DNA of 64,000 nt, from positions 186,001 to 250,000 of the forward strand of contig NZ_CDCA01000028.1 in assembly GCF_000820185.1 (NCBI RefSeq), written 5' to 3'. Shown one piece after another: positions 36,879-45,776 of the stretch; position 1 is the first letter of the stretch, and each line of letters starts with the position of its first letter. The notes under the pieces were generated by a model that worked only from the letters and a program-made list of their open reading frames with translations, had not been told where the DNA came from and did not search any database. Made by a program: the position numbers and the translations under genes. Origin of the DNA: Aeromonas tecta. Lineage in GTDB: Bacteria > Pseudomonadota > Gammaproteobacteria > Enterobacterales > Aeromonadaceae.

Positions 36879-37649
36879 TTACGGTCGCTGGCCGTTTTGC
36901 TGGCGCCAGAGGGAAGGGGTCAGCCCGGTCTCGGTGAGGAAGCGCTCGGCGAAGGCCCCCTGATTCTGGTAGCCGCAGCGGCAGGCTATCTCGCCGATGG
37001 ACAAGGGAGTCTGGGTCAGCAGGGTGCGCGCCAGCGCCATGCGCCTCCCTCGAATGTAGTGGGAGACGCTCATGCCGAGTTGCTGGCGAAAAGCGTGTTT
37101 GAACTGGCTCTGGCTGAGGCAGGCGAGGGCGGCGAGGCGCTCGTTGGTGAGGGGCTCGGCGAGGTGAGCCTCGATATGGCGCTGCACCCTGAGCATGCGG
37201 GGGGCAAGGGTCGGGCCCATGCCCTGGGCCTCGGCCAGCAGCCCCAGCCAGACCTGCTCCATCCCCGCCACGTGGCGACCCTGAACCACCATCTGGCGCA
37301 GGAAGGCGAGGTAGTGACGCTGAGGCTCGTCCAGTGCAATAAAGGGACGCTCGGTGAGGGCAGCTGGCAGCCATTGGCTCTCCTGCACCAGAAACGAGAG
37401 GGCCGGATCGGCGGCGTAGTCGTGACGCTGGCCCGGCGCTATGACGCAGGCAAAACCAGGTGCGAGGCGCTGACCCTGGCCATGCACCTCTATCTCGATG
37501 GGGCCGTCCAATGGGATCACCAGCTGGGCGAAGTCGTGGCTGTGGCTGCTGACATCGCGCTGATAGCGGCGCAGGCTGAACGGAAGGGGAGTGGATGACA
37601 ATGACGCGGCCAGGGGCCGCGTCATTGAAGGGGGAGGACTCTTTGCCAT
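36879..37649 (-). CDS. AraC-family transcriptional regulator
   Basis: Regulator of 256 aa with an N-terminal cupin-like sensor (SHDFAQLVIPLDGPIEIEVHG quoted in part; AIAPGQRH type segment CVIAPGQRHDYA). Its C-terminal AraC/XylS double helix-turn-helix reads RHIEAHLAEPLTNERLAALA, QSQFKHAFRQQLGMSVSHYI, and IGEIACRCGYQNQGAFAERF. The ATG at 37649 starts 13 bp after the metJ stop; an internal ATG at 37625 is possible. Its ligand and targets are unknown. The position just after metJ may be incidental. Confidence 0.88.
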   Translation of the reverse strand: MAKSPPPSMTRPLAASLSSTPLPFSLRRYQRDVSSHSHDFAQLVIPLDGPIEIEVHGQGQRLAPGFACVIAPGQRHDYAADPALSFLVQESQWLPAALTERPFIALDEPQRHYLAFLRQMVVQGRHVAGMEQVWLGLLAEAQGMGPTLAPRMLRVQRHIEAHLAEPLTNERLAALACLSQSQFKHAFRQQLGMSVSHYIRGRRMALARTLLTQTPLSIGEIACRCGYQNQGAFAERFLTETGLTPSLWRQQNGQRP

Positions 37650-37661
37650 CTGCTCGGCAGA

Positions 37662-37985
37662 CTATTCGGCGTCGAAGTCTTCAATTTCCTTGCCGAGCGC
37701 TTCCATGATGGCGCGGACCTCGGCAGGGACGCTGTCCGGATGATCCTTGCGCAGGTCATCGTCGCAAGGCAACGGCTGACCGGTAAAGGCATGCAGGAAG
37801 GCTTCACAGAGCAGCTCGCTGTTGGTCGCATGACGCAGGTTGTTCACCTGACGACGGGTGCGCTCATCGGTCAGCACCTTCAGCACCTTGAGCGGGATCG
37901 AGACAGTAATCTTCTTGACCTGTTCGCTCTTCTTGCCGTGTTCCGCATAGGGGCTGACGTAGTCGCCGTTCCACTCTGTACCCAT
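37662..37985 (-). CDS. metJ: Methionine repressor MetJ
   Basis: Ribbon-helix-helix repressor that uses S-adenosylmethionine as corepressor and binds tandem Met boxes. The 107-aa protein matches MetJ nearly end to end: [20 protein letters not shown] contains the DNA-contacting beta strand (KKITVSIP). Then come [20 protein letters not shown] and [19 protein letters not shown]. It is divergent from metB-metL, with at least four Met-box-like octamers between, so it probably represses both itself and metBL. Confidence 0.97.
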   Translation of the reverse strand: MGTEWNGDYVSPYAEHGKKSEQVKKITVSIPLKVLKVLTDERTRRQVNNLRHATNSELLCEAFLHAFTGQPLPCDDDLRKDHPDSVPAEVRAIMEALGKEIEDFDAE

Positions 37986-38058
37986 GATTCACCTGTTCTC
38001 ATTTGGCCGTGAGCGCGGATTTTAACCCTTACGGAATTAGATGGCAATCCAACAGCAA

Positions 38059-38090
38059 AGCCATTTAGACGTCTAGAAGTGTTGACGGCT
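38059..38090. promoter_or_regulatory. Met box array (MetJ operator) between metJ and metB
   Basis: Four contiguous octamers fit the AGACGTCT consensus: AGCCATTT (38059-38066, 5 of 8), AGACGTCT (38067-38074, exact), AGAAGTGT (38075-38082, 6 of 8) and TGACGGCT (38083-38090, 6 of 8). Confidence 0.9.
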
Positions 38091-38196
38091 TTTTTGCGCT
38101 GGCGTAAGGTGGTTCACCATAGGCCAGCGATGGCAAAAACGGGTGTGGCAGGGAAACAACGGCCAGCGTCCAGCGACAGATCAAGGAGAGAGTGAC

Positions 38197-39366
38197 ATGA
38201 CCCACAAGGCCACCCTGGCGGTACGTACCGGGATCGAGACAGATACACAGCACGGTGCCGTGGTGCCGCCCATCTACCTCTCCAGCAACTACACCTTTGC
38301 CGATTTTGGCGAACCCCGTCAATACGATTATGCCCGCTCCGGCAACCCGACCCGCACCAACCTGGCGGACGCGCTGGCGGTGCTGGAAGGAGGGGCGGGC
38401 GCCGTGGTGACCGGCACCGGTATGGGCGCCGTCCACCTGGTGACCACCGCCCTGCTCAAGGCCGGCGATCTGCTGATCGCCCCCCACGACTGCTACGGCG
38501 GCACCTGGCGCCTGTTTGAATACCTGGCGGCCAAGGGTCACTACAGAGTGCAGTTCGTGGATCAGGGGGATGAAGCGGCCTTGGCCGAGGCGCTTTCCCA
38601 GAAACCCGCGCTGGTGTGGGTGGAGACCCCCTCCAACCCGTTGCTGCGGGTGGTGGACGTGGCCGCCATCGCCGCTGCGGCCCACGAGGTGGGTGCCCAG
38701 GTGGCGGTAGACAACACCTTCCTCTCGCCGCTCTTGCAGCAACCGCTGACCCTCGGCGCCGATGTGGTGGTGCATTCGACCACCAAGTACATCAACGGCC
38801 ACTCCGATGTGGTGGGCGGGGTCGCCATCGCCAAGGAGCAGGTACTGGCCGAATCCCTGGTGTGGTGGGCCAACTGTCTGGGGCTGACCTCGGGGGCCTT
38901 TGATTCCTACCTCACCCTGCGCGGGCTGCGCACCCTGGCGCCGCGCCTGCGCACCCATCAGGAGAACACGGACCGGATCCTCGCCTTCTTGCAGCAACAG
39001 CCGCTGGTGAAGACGATTTATCACCCCAGCCTGCCGAGCCACCCGGGTCACGAGATTGCGCGCCGTCAACAGTCCGGCTTCGGCGCCATGTTAAGTTTTG
39101 AACTCGATTGCAACGAGACGGGGCTGCGCGCCTTCCTGGCGGCCCTCGAGCTCTTCTCGGTGGCCGAATCCCTCGGCGGGGTGGAGAGTCTGGTGGCCCA
39201 TCCCGCCAGCATGACCCACAGGGCCATGACTCCGGCGGCGCAACAGGCGGCGGGCATCAGCGCCCAGCTGCTGCGCCTGTCGGTGGGCATAGAACACGGT
39301 GAAGACCTGGTGGCCGACCTGGCCCAGGCATTTGAACAAGCAGCATTGGCAGAGCAGGTGAAGTAA
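38197..39366 (+). CDS. metB: Cystathionine gamma-synthase
   Basis: PLP enzyme of methionine synthesis joining O-succinylhomoserine (or an O-acyl equivalent) with cysteine to cystathionine. The ATG at 38197 (389 aa, MTHKATLAVRTGIETDTQHG) follows AGGAGAG; an upstream frame extension lacks support. Active-site features include YDYARSGNPTR, GTGMGAVHLV and the PLP lysine in HSTTKYINGHSDVVGG. C-terminal features include LGGVESLVAHPASMTH and RLSVGIEHGEDL. It is followed with no gap by metL (TAAATG), forming the metBL operon under MetJ control. Confidence 0.96.
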   Translation: MTHKATLAVRTGIETDTQHGAVVPPIYLSSNYTFADFGEPRQYDYARSGNPTRTNLADALAVLEGGAGAVVTGTGMGAVHLVTTALLKAGDLLIAPHDCYGGTWRLFEYLAAKGHYRVQFVDQGDEAALAEALSQKPALVWVETPSNPLLRVVDVAAIAAAAHEVGAQVAVDNTFLSPLLQQPLTLGADVVVHSTTKYINGHSDVVGGVAIAKEQVLAESLVWWANCLGLTSGAFDSYLTLRGLRTLAPRLRTHQENTDRILAFLQQQPLVKTIYHPSLPSHPGHEIARRQQSGFGAMLSFELDCNETGLRAFLAALELFSVAESLGGVESLVAHPASMTHRAMTPAAQQAAGISAQLLRLSVGIEHGEDLVADLAQAFEQAALAEQVK

Positions 39367-41820
39367 ATGGAACAGCAGCAAGGAGAGGTAGCGGTGGCAG
39401 CAGAAGCGGTACAAAAGCGGCGCCATGTGCACAAGTTTGGCGGCAGCAGCCTGGCGGATCCGGTCTGTTATCGCCGGGTCGCCGCTATCGTCGAACAGCA
39501 GGTCGGCGGTCATGAACTGATCGTGGTCTCCGCCGCTGGCAAGACCACCAACCGGCTGATCCAGCTGGTGGAGCTGGCGGAAGCCGGGGATGAGGCCGCC
39601 GGTGAAGCCATCACCGCCCTGCACGCCTATCAGCAGAGCCTGATCGACGGCCTGCTGGAGGGGGAATTGCAGCTCGACTTGAGCAAGCAGCTCGCCGACG
39701 ACACCCAGCTGATCGCCAAGACCCTGGAAGGGCAGTTCGATCGCTTCGAGCGCAACGGCCTGCTCGCCTTTGGCGAAGTCTGGTCTGCGCGCCTGTTGGC
39801 CGCCCTGCTCAGCAGCCGTGGCGAACCCACCATCTGGCTCGATGCCCGCAGCTTCCTGCGCGCCGAAGACGGCGCCCTGGTCAAGGTCGATACCGCCATC
39901 TCCAGTGAGCTGCTCAAGGCCCGCCTGGCGGAGCACTCCGGTCGCATCGTGGTGACCGGCTTTATCGCCGCGGATCTGGAAGGGCGCTCCTTGCTGCTCG
40001 GTCGCAACGGCTCCGACTACAGCGCCAGCCTCTTGGCGGCGCTGGCGGACGGCGAATCCACAACCATCTGGAGCGACGTGGCCGGGGTTTATAGCGCGGA
40101 TCCGCGCCGGGTCAAAGAGGCGCGCCTGTTGGAGCGCCTGAGCCTGGCGGAGGCCAACGAGCTGGCCCGCCTCGGTTCTTCCGTGCTGCATTCCCGTACC
40201 CTGCAGCCGGTGGCCGACAGCCGCCAGCGCCTCACCCTGCGTTGCAGCTACAACCCGGACGAGGGTTGCACCCATATTCTGCGCCGGGCACCGCGCTCCG
40301 GCGGGGCGCGCATCGTCTCCTCCGTGGATCAGATTGCGCTGATCGAGCTCAAAGTGCTGCCCCAGACCAGCTTTGAGCAGACGGTGGCGGTTATCGAGGC
40401 CCATCTGGCCCGCCATCGCCTCAACCCACTCACCCTGCAGCGCCAGCCGGATCGGCGGGTGCTGCGTCTGGCCTACACCCTGGAAGTGGCGGAAGGGGCC
40501 TTCGAGGTGCTGCGGGATTTCCAGTTGCAGGGCAGCTTCACCGGCCTCATCCAGAAGGAGGGCTTCAGCCTGGTGGCGCTGGTCGGCGCCGGCGTCACCG
40601 ACAACGCTGAGCAGTGTCACCGCTTCTATCAGCTGCTGGCGGATCAGCCGCTGGAGTTCGTGCAGGTGGCCAGAGATGGTCTGAGCCTGGTGGCCGTGGT
40701 GCGCCAGGTGGTGCTGGAACCCCTGCTCATCGCCCTGCACAGCGCCCTGTTCAGCCGCCCGACCCGGGTCGGCCTGGTGGTGTTTGGCAAAGGTAACATC
40801 GGCGGCCACTGGCTTAGCCTCTACGCCCGTGAGAAGGCACGGCTCGAACATGAGCTCAACCTGGCACTCACCCTGTACGGGGTGTTCGACTCCAAGGGCG
40901 GCTTGTTGGACGAGGAGGGGCTGGATCCCCTCAAGGTGCGGGACAAGTTTGACCCCAAACCCCTCATCTGGCCCGAGCTACTGGGTCAGCTGGAGCAGCA
41001 CGGCTTCGATACCCTGATCGCGCTGGACCTGACCGCCAGCGAGACGGTGAGCCGCTACTACCCGGACTTCGCCCAGCTCGGCATTCACATCATCGCCGCC
41101 AACAAGTTTGCCGGCGCCGCCGAGAGCGAGTTCTACCAGCGCATCAAGCAGACCTGCCGGGATCATCAGGTGCAGTGGCGCTACAACGCCACGGTCGGGG
41201 CCGGCCTGCCCGTCCAGTCCAGCATCCAGATGCTGCGCCAGAGCGGCGATCGCATCCAGAGCGTGTCCGGCATCTTCTCCGGCACCCTCTCCTGGCTGTT
41301 CCAGCAGTATGACGGCAGCCGTCCCTTCTCCGAGCTGGTGGACGAGGCCTGGCAGCACGGCCTGACCGAGCCGGATCCGCGCGAAGATCTCTCCGGTCAG
41401 GATGTGCGCAGGAAGCTGCTCATCCTGGCCCGTGAGGCGGGCTTTGAGCTGGATTCCGCCGACATCGAGCTGGAAAATCTGGTGCCCGTGTCTCTGCGCA
41501 AGCTGACCACGGATCAGTTTATGGACCGCCTCAAGGAGCTGGATGCCCCCATATTGGCGGCGTTCGAGGGGGCGCGCCGGGTCGGCAAGGTGCTGCGCTA
41601 TGTGGCCCGCTTCGAGCACGACGGCAAGGCGCGGGTCGGATTGGAGGCGCTGGAGCCACACCACCCGTTTGCGAACCTGCTGCCCTGCGACAACGTGTTC
41701 GCCATCGAGAGCGACAGCTATCGCACCAACCCCCTGGTCATTCAGGGGCCGGGGGCGGGGCGTGAGGTGACGGCGGCAGCGATCCAGTACGATCTGTGGC
41801 AGATCTGCGCCAGCCTATGA
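39367..41820 (+). CDS. metL: Bifunctional aspartate kinase / homoserine dehydrogenase II
   Basis: Catalyses the first and third steps from aspartate toward homoserine for methionine. The 817-aa protein has an N-terminal aspartokinase (HKFGGSSLADPVCYRRVA, TGFIAADLEGRSLLLGRNGS, quoted in part). A central ACT-like region follows, and then the homoserine dehydrogenase half with its NAD(P) site (VVFGKGNIGGHWL) and catalytic region (YNATVGAGLPVQSS, SGIFSGTLSWLF, EPDPREDLSGQDVRRKL). The start codon abuts the metB stop, so the pair is coupled. MetL-type enzymes are usually repressed through MetJ rather than feedback-inhibited. A terminator follows. Confidence 0.96.
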   Translation: MEQQQGEVAVAAEAVQKRRHVHKFGGSSLADPVCYRRVAAIVEQQVGGHELIVVSAAGKTTNRLIQLVELAEAGDEAAGEAITALHAYQQSLIDGLLEGELQLDLSKQLADDTQLIAKTLEGQFDRFERNGLLAFGEVWSARLLAALLSSRGEPTIWLDARSFLRAEDGALVKVDTAISSELLKARLAEHSGRIVVTGFIAADLEGRSLLLGRNGSDYSASLLAALADGESTTIWSDVAGVYSADPRRVKEARLLERLSLAEANELARLGSSVLHSRTLQPVADSRQRLTLRCSYNPDEGCTHILRRAPRSGGARIVSSVDQIALIELKVLPQTSFEQTVAVIEAHLARHRLNPLTLQRQPDRRVLRLAYTLEVAEGAFEVLRDFQLQGSFTGLIQKEGFSLVALVGAGVTDNAEQCHRFYQLLADQPLEFVQVARDGLSLVAVVRQVVLEPLLIALHSALFSRPTRVGLVVFGKGNIGGHWLSLYAREKARLEHELNLALTLYGVFDSKGGLLDEEGLDPLKVRDKFDPKPLIWPELLGQLEQHGFDTLIALDLTASETVSRYYPDFAQLGIHIIAANKFAGAAESEFYQRIKQTCRDHQVQWRYNATVGAGLPVQSSIQMLRQSGDRIQSVSGIFSGTLSWLFQQYDGSRPFSELVDEAWQHGLTEPDPREDLSGQDVRRKLLILAREAGFELDSADIELENLVPVSLRKLTTDQFMDRLKELDAPILAAFEGARRVGKVLRYVARFEHDGKARVGLEALEPHHPFANLLPCDNVFAIESDSYRTNPLVIQGPGAGREVTAAAIQYDLWQICASL

Positions 41821-41836
41821 TGGTTAAGAGCAATGA

Positions 41837-41870
41837 AGAAGAGGCGCCCCAGGGCGCCTCTTCTGTTTTT
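41837..41870 (+). terminator. Terminator of metBL
   Basis: AGAAGAGGCGCC (41837-41848) pairs with GGCGCCTCTTCT (41853-41864), loop CCAG, followed by GTTTTT. Confidence 0.88.
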
Positions 41871-41896
41871 GTGGCAGAGCAGATGGTTGGCGTGCG

Positions 41897-42586
41897 TTAC
41901 CAGAACAGCTTGCCGAGCAGGGGGGCGAACAGCACGGTCGCCATGCCGGCGATCATCATCACCATGCTGGAGACCACCCCCTCCTCGTTACCCATTTGGT
42001 ACGCCTTGGCGGTGCCGGCGCCGTGGGCGGAGGCACCAAAGCCCGCCCCCTTGCCGAGGCGGCTGCGAATGGCGAGCACCGCCAGCACACTTTCCCCCAC
42101 CGCCATGCCGATCACTCCGGTCAGCACCACGAACAGGGCAGTGAGATCGGCGTTGCCACCCACGGAGCGGGTCGCCTCCACCGCGAAGGGGGTGGTGATG
42201 GATCGCATGGCCATGCTGCGTTGTAGCAGCTCGGAGAGGTGCAGCCAGCGCGCCAGCAGCACTGTGCTGCCCACCGCCATGATGACGGAGGCGATGACCC
42301 CCACCGACAAGGAGAGCCAGTGGCGGCGCATCAGCTGGCGGTTCTCGTAAACCGGCACCGCGAAGGCGACGGTGGCCGGTCCCAGCAACCAGAGCAGCCA
42401 GTGGGATTCGGCCATGTAGTCCTGATAGGGGATCTTGAACAGCATCACCATCGCCACCAGCAGGGCCGGGGCCAGCAGCAGGGGCATCAGCGGCAGTATG
42501 CGCTTGCGGGCATAGAGCCATTTGCTGGCGTAGTAGAACAGCAGGGTGAGGGCGAAGCAGAGCAGGCCGAGCAGGGTGTCAGACAT
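41897..42586 (-). CDS. LrgB/CidB-family membrane protein
   Basis: Polytopic inner-membrane protein (229 aa, about seven segments) of the LrgB/CidB/YohK family, usually paired with an LrgA/CidA holin-like protein. Conserved pieces are PLMPLLLAPALLVAMVMLF, YMAESHWLLWLLGPATVAFA, RSITTPFAVEATRSVGGNADLTA (quoted in part) and GAGFGASAHGAGTAKAYQMG. These pairs affect murein hydrolase activity or export of small metabolites such as pyruvate in Gram-positives. The function in Aeromonas is unknown. It overlaps the lrgA-like gene by 8 bp. Confidence 0.9.
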   Translation of the reverse strand: MSDTLLGLLCFALTLLFYYASKWLYARKRILPLMPLLLAPALLVAMVMLFKIPYQDYMAESHWLLWLLGPATVAFAVPVYENRQLMRRHWLSLSVGVIASVIMAVGSTVLLARWLHLSELLQRSMAMRSITTPFAVEATRSVGGNADLTALFVVLTGVIGMAVGESVLAVLAIRSRLGKGAGFGASAHGAGTAKAYQMGNEEGVVSSMVMMIAGMATVLFAPLLGKLFW

Positions 42587-42980
42587 GGCGACGACTCCGG
42601 CGAGCCAGCATCAGTTCGAAGCGATAGACTCTGTCAACCACCAGTGCGGTAGTGCCAAGCACCAAAATTGTGCTGACAACCAGCACCAACATGATGCGCC
42701 ACCCGTCTTCCAGCAGCAGATCCTGATAGTTGACCACGGCCACCACGGCGGGCACGAAGAACAGCAGCATCTCCGCCAGCAGCCAGCGGGCGCCGGCGCT
42801 GAACCACTGGGCCTTGACCACCCCGAGCAGGATGCAGACGAGCAGCAACAGCATGCCGGTGAGGTTGGCGGGCAGGGGCAGATGGAAGGTGCGCACGGCG
42901 GTGTCCGCCAGCAGCCAGATGCCGGCCAACAGGACGATTTGGGAGATGGTTTGCAGCCAGCGAAGGCAGAAGGTTTTCAT
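42579..42980 (-). CDS. LrgA/CidA-family holin-like membrane protein
   Basis: Small membrane protein (133 aa) with four predicted segments, matching the LrgA/CidA/YohJ family: LLAGIWLLADTAVRTFHLPLPANLTGMLLL (quoted blocks LPLPANLTGMLLL and EMLLFFVPAVVAVVNY). It is the first gene of a two-gene unit with the LrgB-like gene and overlaps it by 8 bp. It is divergent from a LysR-type gene, as cidAB is from cidR. A perfect CRP half-site pair lies in the shared promoter region, suggesting catabolite control. Confidence 0.9.
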   Translation of the reverse strand: MKTFCLRWLQTISQIVLLAGIWLLADTAVRTFHLPLPANLTGMLLLLVCILLGVVKAQWFSAGARWLLAEMLLFFVPAVVAVVNYQDLLLEDGWRIMLVLVVSTILVLGTTALVVDRVYRFELMLARRSRRHV

Positions 42981-42994
42981 GATGGAGGTCTGTC

Positions 42995-43010
42995 TGTGAA
43001 TCTGATCACA
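42995..43010. promoter_or_regulatory. CRP binding site, perfect TGTGA-N6-TCACA
   Basis: TGTGA (42995-42999) and TCACA (43006-43010) with a 6-bp spacer match the CRP consensus core exactly. The site lies 15 bp upstream of the lrgA-like start and about 100 bp from the LysR gene, so it might repress the former or activate the latter. Confidence 0.85.
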
Positions 43011-43060
43011 GTATAAGAGGGTGGTAAACCTGCAAAAAATGAATTTAAATTATAAAAATA

Positions 43061-43075
43061 ATGCCAATTTGGCAT
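43061..43075. promoter_or_regulatory. LysR-type box (T-N11-A) in the lrgA-lysR region
   Basis: ATGCCAATTTGGCAT is an odd-length palindrome containing T-N11-A. It lies 30 bp upstream of the LysR-type start and is a good candidate for the regulator's own site. Confidence 0.75.
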
Positions 43076-43105
43076 GTTTTAAACTTCATCACCAGGATCC
43101 CCGCC

Positions 43106-44002
43106 ATGGATATCCGAGCCCTGCGTTACTTCGTCGAACTGGTGCGGGAGCAGAGCTTCACCCGCGCCTCCGAGAAGCTGTTCGTCACCCAGCCCACCAT
43201 CAGCAAGATGATCCGCAGCATGGAGGAGGAGTTGGGTCAGCCCCTGCTGAGTCGCTCGGGGCACAGCTTCACCCTGACCGACAGCGGCCAGGTGCTGTTC
43301 ACCCATGGCCAGTTGGTGCTGGCCCAGATGCAGCAACTGGAGGCGGAGCTCGCCGATCTACAGAGCCTGCAACACGGCCGCCTCGCCCTCGGCATCCCGC
43401 CCATGGTGGGCCACGTCTATGCGGATCTCATCCGCACCTATCGCAGCCGCTACCCCAAAGTGGAGCTCTCCATCGTCGAATATGGTGGGCGGCGCATCGA
43501 GCAGGCGGTGCTGGAGGGGGAGCTGGATCTCGCCATCACCATGTTGCCGACCAAGGAGGAGGGGGCCCTGAGCGCCCTTGAGCTGGATTGCTATCCCATC
43601 CAGGTGGTGCTGCCGGATCTGCCGCGCTGGCGGGATAGGGCCGAGATCCGGCTGGGGGATTTGAAAGAGGAGCCATTTTTGCTCTACACCCAGGCCTTCA
43701 CCCTGAGCGAGCGGCTGGAGCAGGCGTGTCAGCAGGCGGGGTTCACGCCCCAGGTGGCGGCGCGCAGCAGCCAGTGGGACTTTCTCACCGCCATGGTGCG
43801 CAGCGGCATGGGGGTCGCCTTCCTGCCAGAGCCCATCTGCCGGCGGCTGACTCCGGACGGCCTGGTGTTGCGGCCACTGAAGCCCGAGCTGAGCTGGCGG
43901 CTCGGGGTGATCTGGCCCGCCAAGCGCTACCTCTCCCGCACCGCCGAGGCCTGGCTGGAGCTATGCAGGGACAGTCAGGATAGGCCTGTGACTCCCCTCT
44001 GA
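43106..44002 (+). CDS. LysR-family regulator, CidR-like
   Basis: Regulator of 298 aa from the ATG at 43106 (MDIRALRYFVELVREQSFTR), 9 nt after AGGA. The N-terminal winged helix-turn-helix is typical (ASEKLFVTQPTISKMIRSME), followed by the linker helix and a periplasmic-binding-like effector domain (LALGIPPMVGHVYADLIRTY, MVRSGMGVAFLPEPICRRL). Divergence from an lrgAB-like pair mirrors cidR-cidAB. Control of that pair in response to a weak-acid metabolite is plausible, by analogy only. Confidence 0.88.
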   Translation: MDIRALRYFVELVREQSFTRASEKLFVTQPTISKMIRSMEEELGQPLLSRSGHSFTLTDSGQVLFTHGQLVLAQMQQLEAELADLQSLQHGRLALGIPPMVGHVYADLIRTYRSRYPKVELSIVEYGGRRIEQAVLEGELDLAITMLPTKEEGALSALELDCYPIQVVLPDLPRWRDRAEIRLGDLKEEPFLLYTQAFTLSERLEQACQQAGFTPQVAARSSQWDFLTAMVRSGMGVAFLPEPICRRLTPDGLVLRPLKPELSWRLGVIWPAKRYLSRTAEAWLELCRDSQDRPVTPL

Positions 44003-44089
44003 GCCGACGTGCGAGCTTGGGGGCCATGCTCTGCCTCACCGGGCAGAGGCTGGTCGAGTCTCGCCTCGTCGTGTGACAGAGGCGCAGGG

Positions 44090-45514
44090 CTAACCCCTCA
44101 TTACCTCACCCAGCCGACGACAAAGCTGGCGCAGGGTCTGGTTGTCGAGGCAACCAAAGCCGAGCAGCCAGCCCTCCAGCCTGGGCTCGCCCAGGTAGAA
44201 CTGGGCAAGGGGGCGCAGGCCCAGCCCCAGTGCATTGGCGGCCAGAGTCCAGCGCTCCTCGCCGCCCGCTGGCAGCAAGGCGGCGCACTGCAATCCGGCG
44301 CCGCTGTGGATGGGGGTGAGCAGAGGGCAATGCTCGGCCAGCTCCCGTAGCAGCAGATCCCGCCTGCTTTGGTAGAGCAGGCGGCTCTGGCGCAAATGGG
44401 TGGCAAAGTGGCCGGCGCGGATAAAGTCAGCCGCGACCGCCTGCTGCAACTGGTTGCTGTGACCGTCGAAGGCGGCGCGGGCCCGGCTGAAGGCCTCCAT
44501 CAGCGGGCGCGGCAGCACCAGATAGGCGAGCCGCAGTGAACCGAACAGCACCTTGCTGAAGGTGCCCACATAGATGACCCGCCCCTGGCTATCGAGCCCC
44601 TGCAGGGCGGGCAGCGGGCGCTGATCGTACTGATACTCACCGTCGTAATCGTCTTCCAGCACCCAGGCGCCGTGGCGCTCGGCCTCCGCCAATATTGCCA
44701 TCCTGCGCGCCAGGCTCATGGGCACCCCGAGGGGATACTGGTGGGCCGGGGTGCAGTAGATGAGCCTGGGTTGCGGTAGCCCCCCCGTGGGATTGAGGCC
44801 CTCTGCGTCAACCGGCACAGGGTGGATGCGGGCGCCGGCACTCTCCATGGCGGTGCGCGCACCGGGATAGCCGGGATCCTCCACCCAGACGCTATCCCCT
44901 GCATCGATGAGCAACTGGGTCGCCAGCAAGATACCCTGCTGGGAGCTGGTGAGGATCAGGATCTGATCCGGTTCGCACTGCACGCCGCGCGATTGCACCA
45001 GATAGCCGCTGATGGCGGCGCGCAGCTCGGCCAACCCCTGCGGATCCCCGTAGTTCATCCAGTGGCTGGCACGCTGGCGCCACTGCTGCTGCATCAGCCG
45101 GCCCCAGAGTGCCTGTGGGAAGATACGCGGATCCGGCTGGCTGGAGGCAAAGGAGCTGCCCACTTCTGGCACCTCCTCGCAGGCGCCCCCTGCCGCCATC
45201 TCCTGACCACGGCGGGACAGCCCGGCCGCCGACTGGGGCGGGCGAGGCTTGGGTCGCACCGCCGCCAGCGCCACAAAGCTGCCTGCGCCCACCTTGCGCA
45301 CTAAGTATCCCTCGGCCTCCAGCCGGCCATAGGCCAGCTCCACCGTGCTGCGGGAGATGCCGAGATCGCTCGCCAGCAGGCGGCTCGCGGGCAAGCGGCT
45401 GTGCTGGGGCAGGTGCCCGGCCAGAATTGCGCCGCGCAGGGTGCGTACCAGCTGCTCATGCAGCGGCAGGTCGTTTTGCTGCTGGTCGGCAAAAAGTGTC
45501 GGCAGGGCGGTCAT
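44090..45514 (-). CDS. MocR-type regulator (GntR helix-turn-helix fused to aminotransferase fold)
   Basis: PLP-dependent transcription factor of the MocR/GabR/PdxR group, 474 aa. The N-terminal GntR winged helix reads LPLHEQLVRTLRGAILAGHL, RLPASRLLASDLGISRSTVE. A linker follows, then a fold-type-I aminotransferase domain with LTSSQQGILLATQLLIDAGD, VEDPGYPGARTAMESAG, VLEDDYDGEYQYD and the PLP lysine in YVGTFSKVLFGSLRLAYLV. The strong GAGGAG site 6 nt before ATG 45514 lies inside a duplicated unit. Two upstream ORFs repeat its first 31 codons. It is divergent from an osmC-rhodanese-GNAT operon, its likely target. Confidence 0.92.
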   Translation of the reverse strand: MTALPTLFADQQQNDLPLHEQLVRTLRGAILAGHLPQHSRLPASRLLASDLGISRSTVELAYGRLEAEGYLVRKVGAGSFVALAAVRPKPRPPQSAAGLSRRGQEMAAGGACEEVPEVGSSFASSQPDPRIFPQALWGRLMQQQWRQRASHWMNYGDPQGLAELRAAISGYLVQSRGVQCEPDQILILTSSQQGILLATQLLIDAGDSVWVEDPGYPGARTAMESAGARIHPVPVDAEGLNPTGGLPQPRLIYCTPAHQYPLGVPMSLARRMAILAEAERHGAWVLEDDYDGEYQYDQRPLPALQGLDSQGRVIYVGTFSKVLFGSLRLAYLVLPRPLMEAFSRARAAFDGHSNQLQQAVAADFIRAGHFATHLRQSRLLYQSRRDLLLRELAEHCPLLTPIHSGAGLQCAALLPAGGEERWTLAANALGLGLRPLAQFYLGEPRLEGWLLGFGCLDNQTLRQLCRRLGEVMRG

Positions 45515-45645
45515 ATCAGGCTCCTCGTGGGCTTGGGCAGATGAGCCCTCACCAAGATGGCCTCCCGCAAGGTGCGTACCAGCTGCTCGTGCAGCGGCAG
45601 GTCGTTTTGCTGCTGGTCGGCAAAAAGTGTCGACAGGACGGTCAT
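45511..45645 (-). pseudogene. 44-residue duplicate of the MocR N-terminus, inner copy
   Basis: Starts ATG 45645 (GAGGAG 6 nt upstream) and reads MTVLSTLFADQQQNDLPLHE, then QLVRTLREAIL. After residue 31 it diverges to VRAHLPKPTRSLI and stops. Its TGA overlaps the ATG of the full regulator (ATGA). The DNA-binding domain is incomplete, so this is either debris or a translated leader that couples to the regulator gene. Confidence 0.8.
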
Positions 45646-45776
45646 ATCAGGCTCCTCGTGGGCTTGGGCAGATGAGCCCTCACCAAGATGGCCTCCCGCA
45701 AGGTGCGTACCAGCTGCTCGTGCAGCGGTAGGCTGCTTTGCTGCTGATCAGCAAACAGGGTGGGCAGGGCGGTCAT
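45642..45776 (-). pseudogene. 44-residue duplicate of the MocR N-terminus, outer copy
   Basis: Starts ATG 45776, 5 nt after GGAGG, reading MTALPTLFADQQQSSLPLHE. It ends with the same out-of-register tail (VRAHLPKPTRSLI). Its TGA overlaps the ATG of the inner copy (ATGA). It is the first translated ORF after the promoter of the regulator, so the regulator may be translated by re-initiation through two short ORFs. Confidence 0.8.

Noticed and set aside
39091..40851. A 586-codon open frame antisense to metB-metL
   Set aside because: It spans the boundary of two well-supported genes on the opposite strand and shows no recognisable domain.
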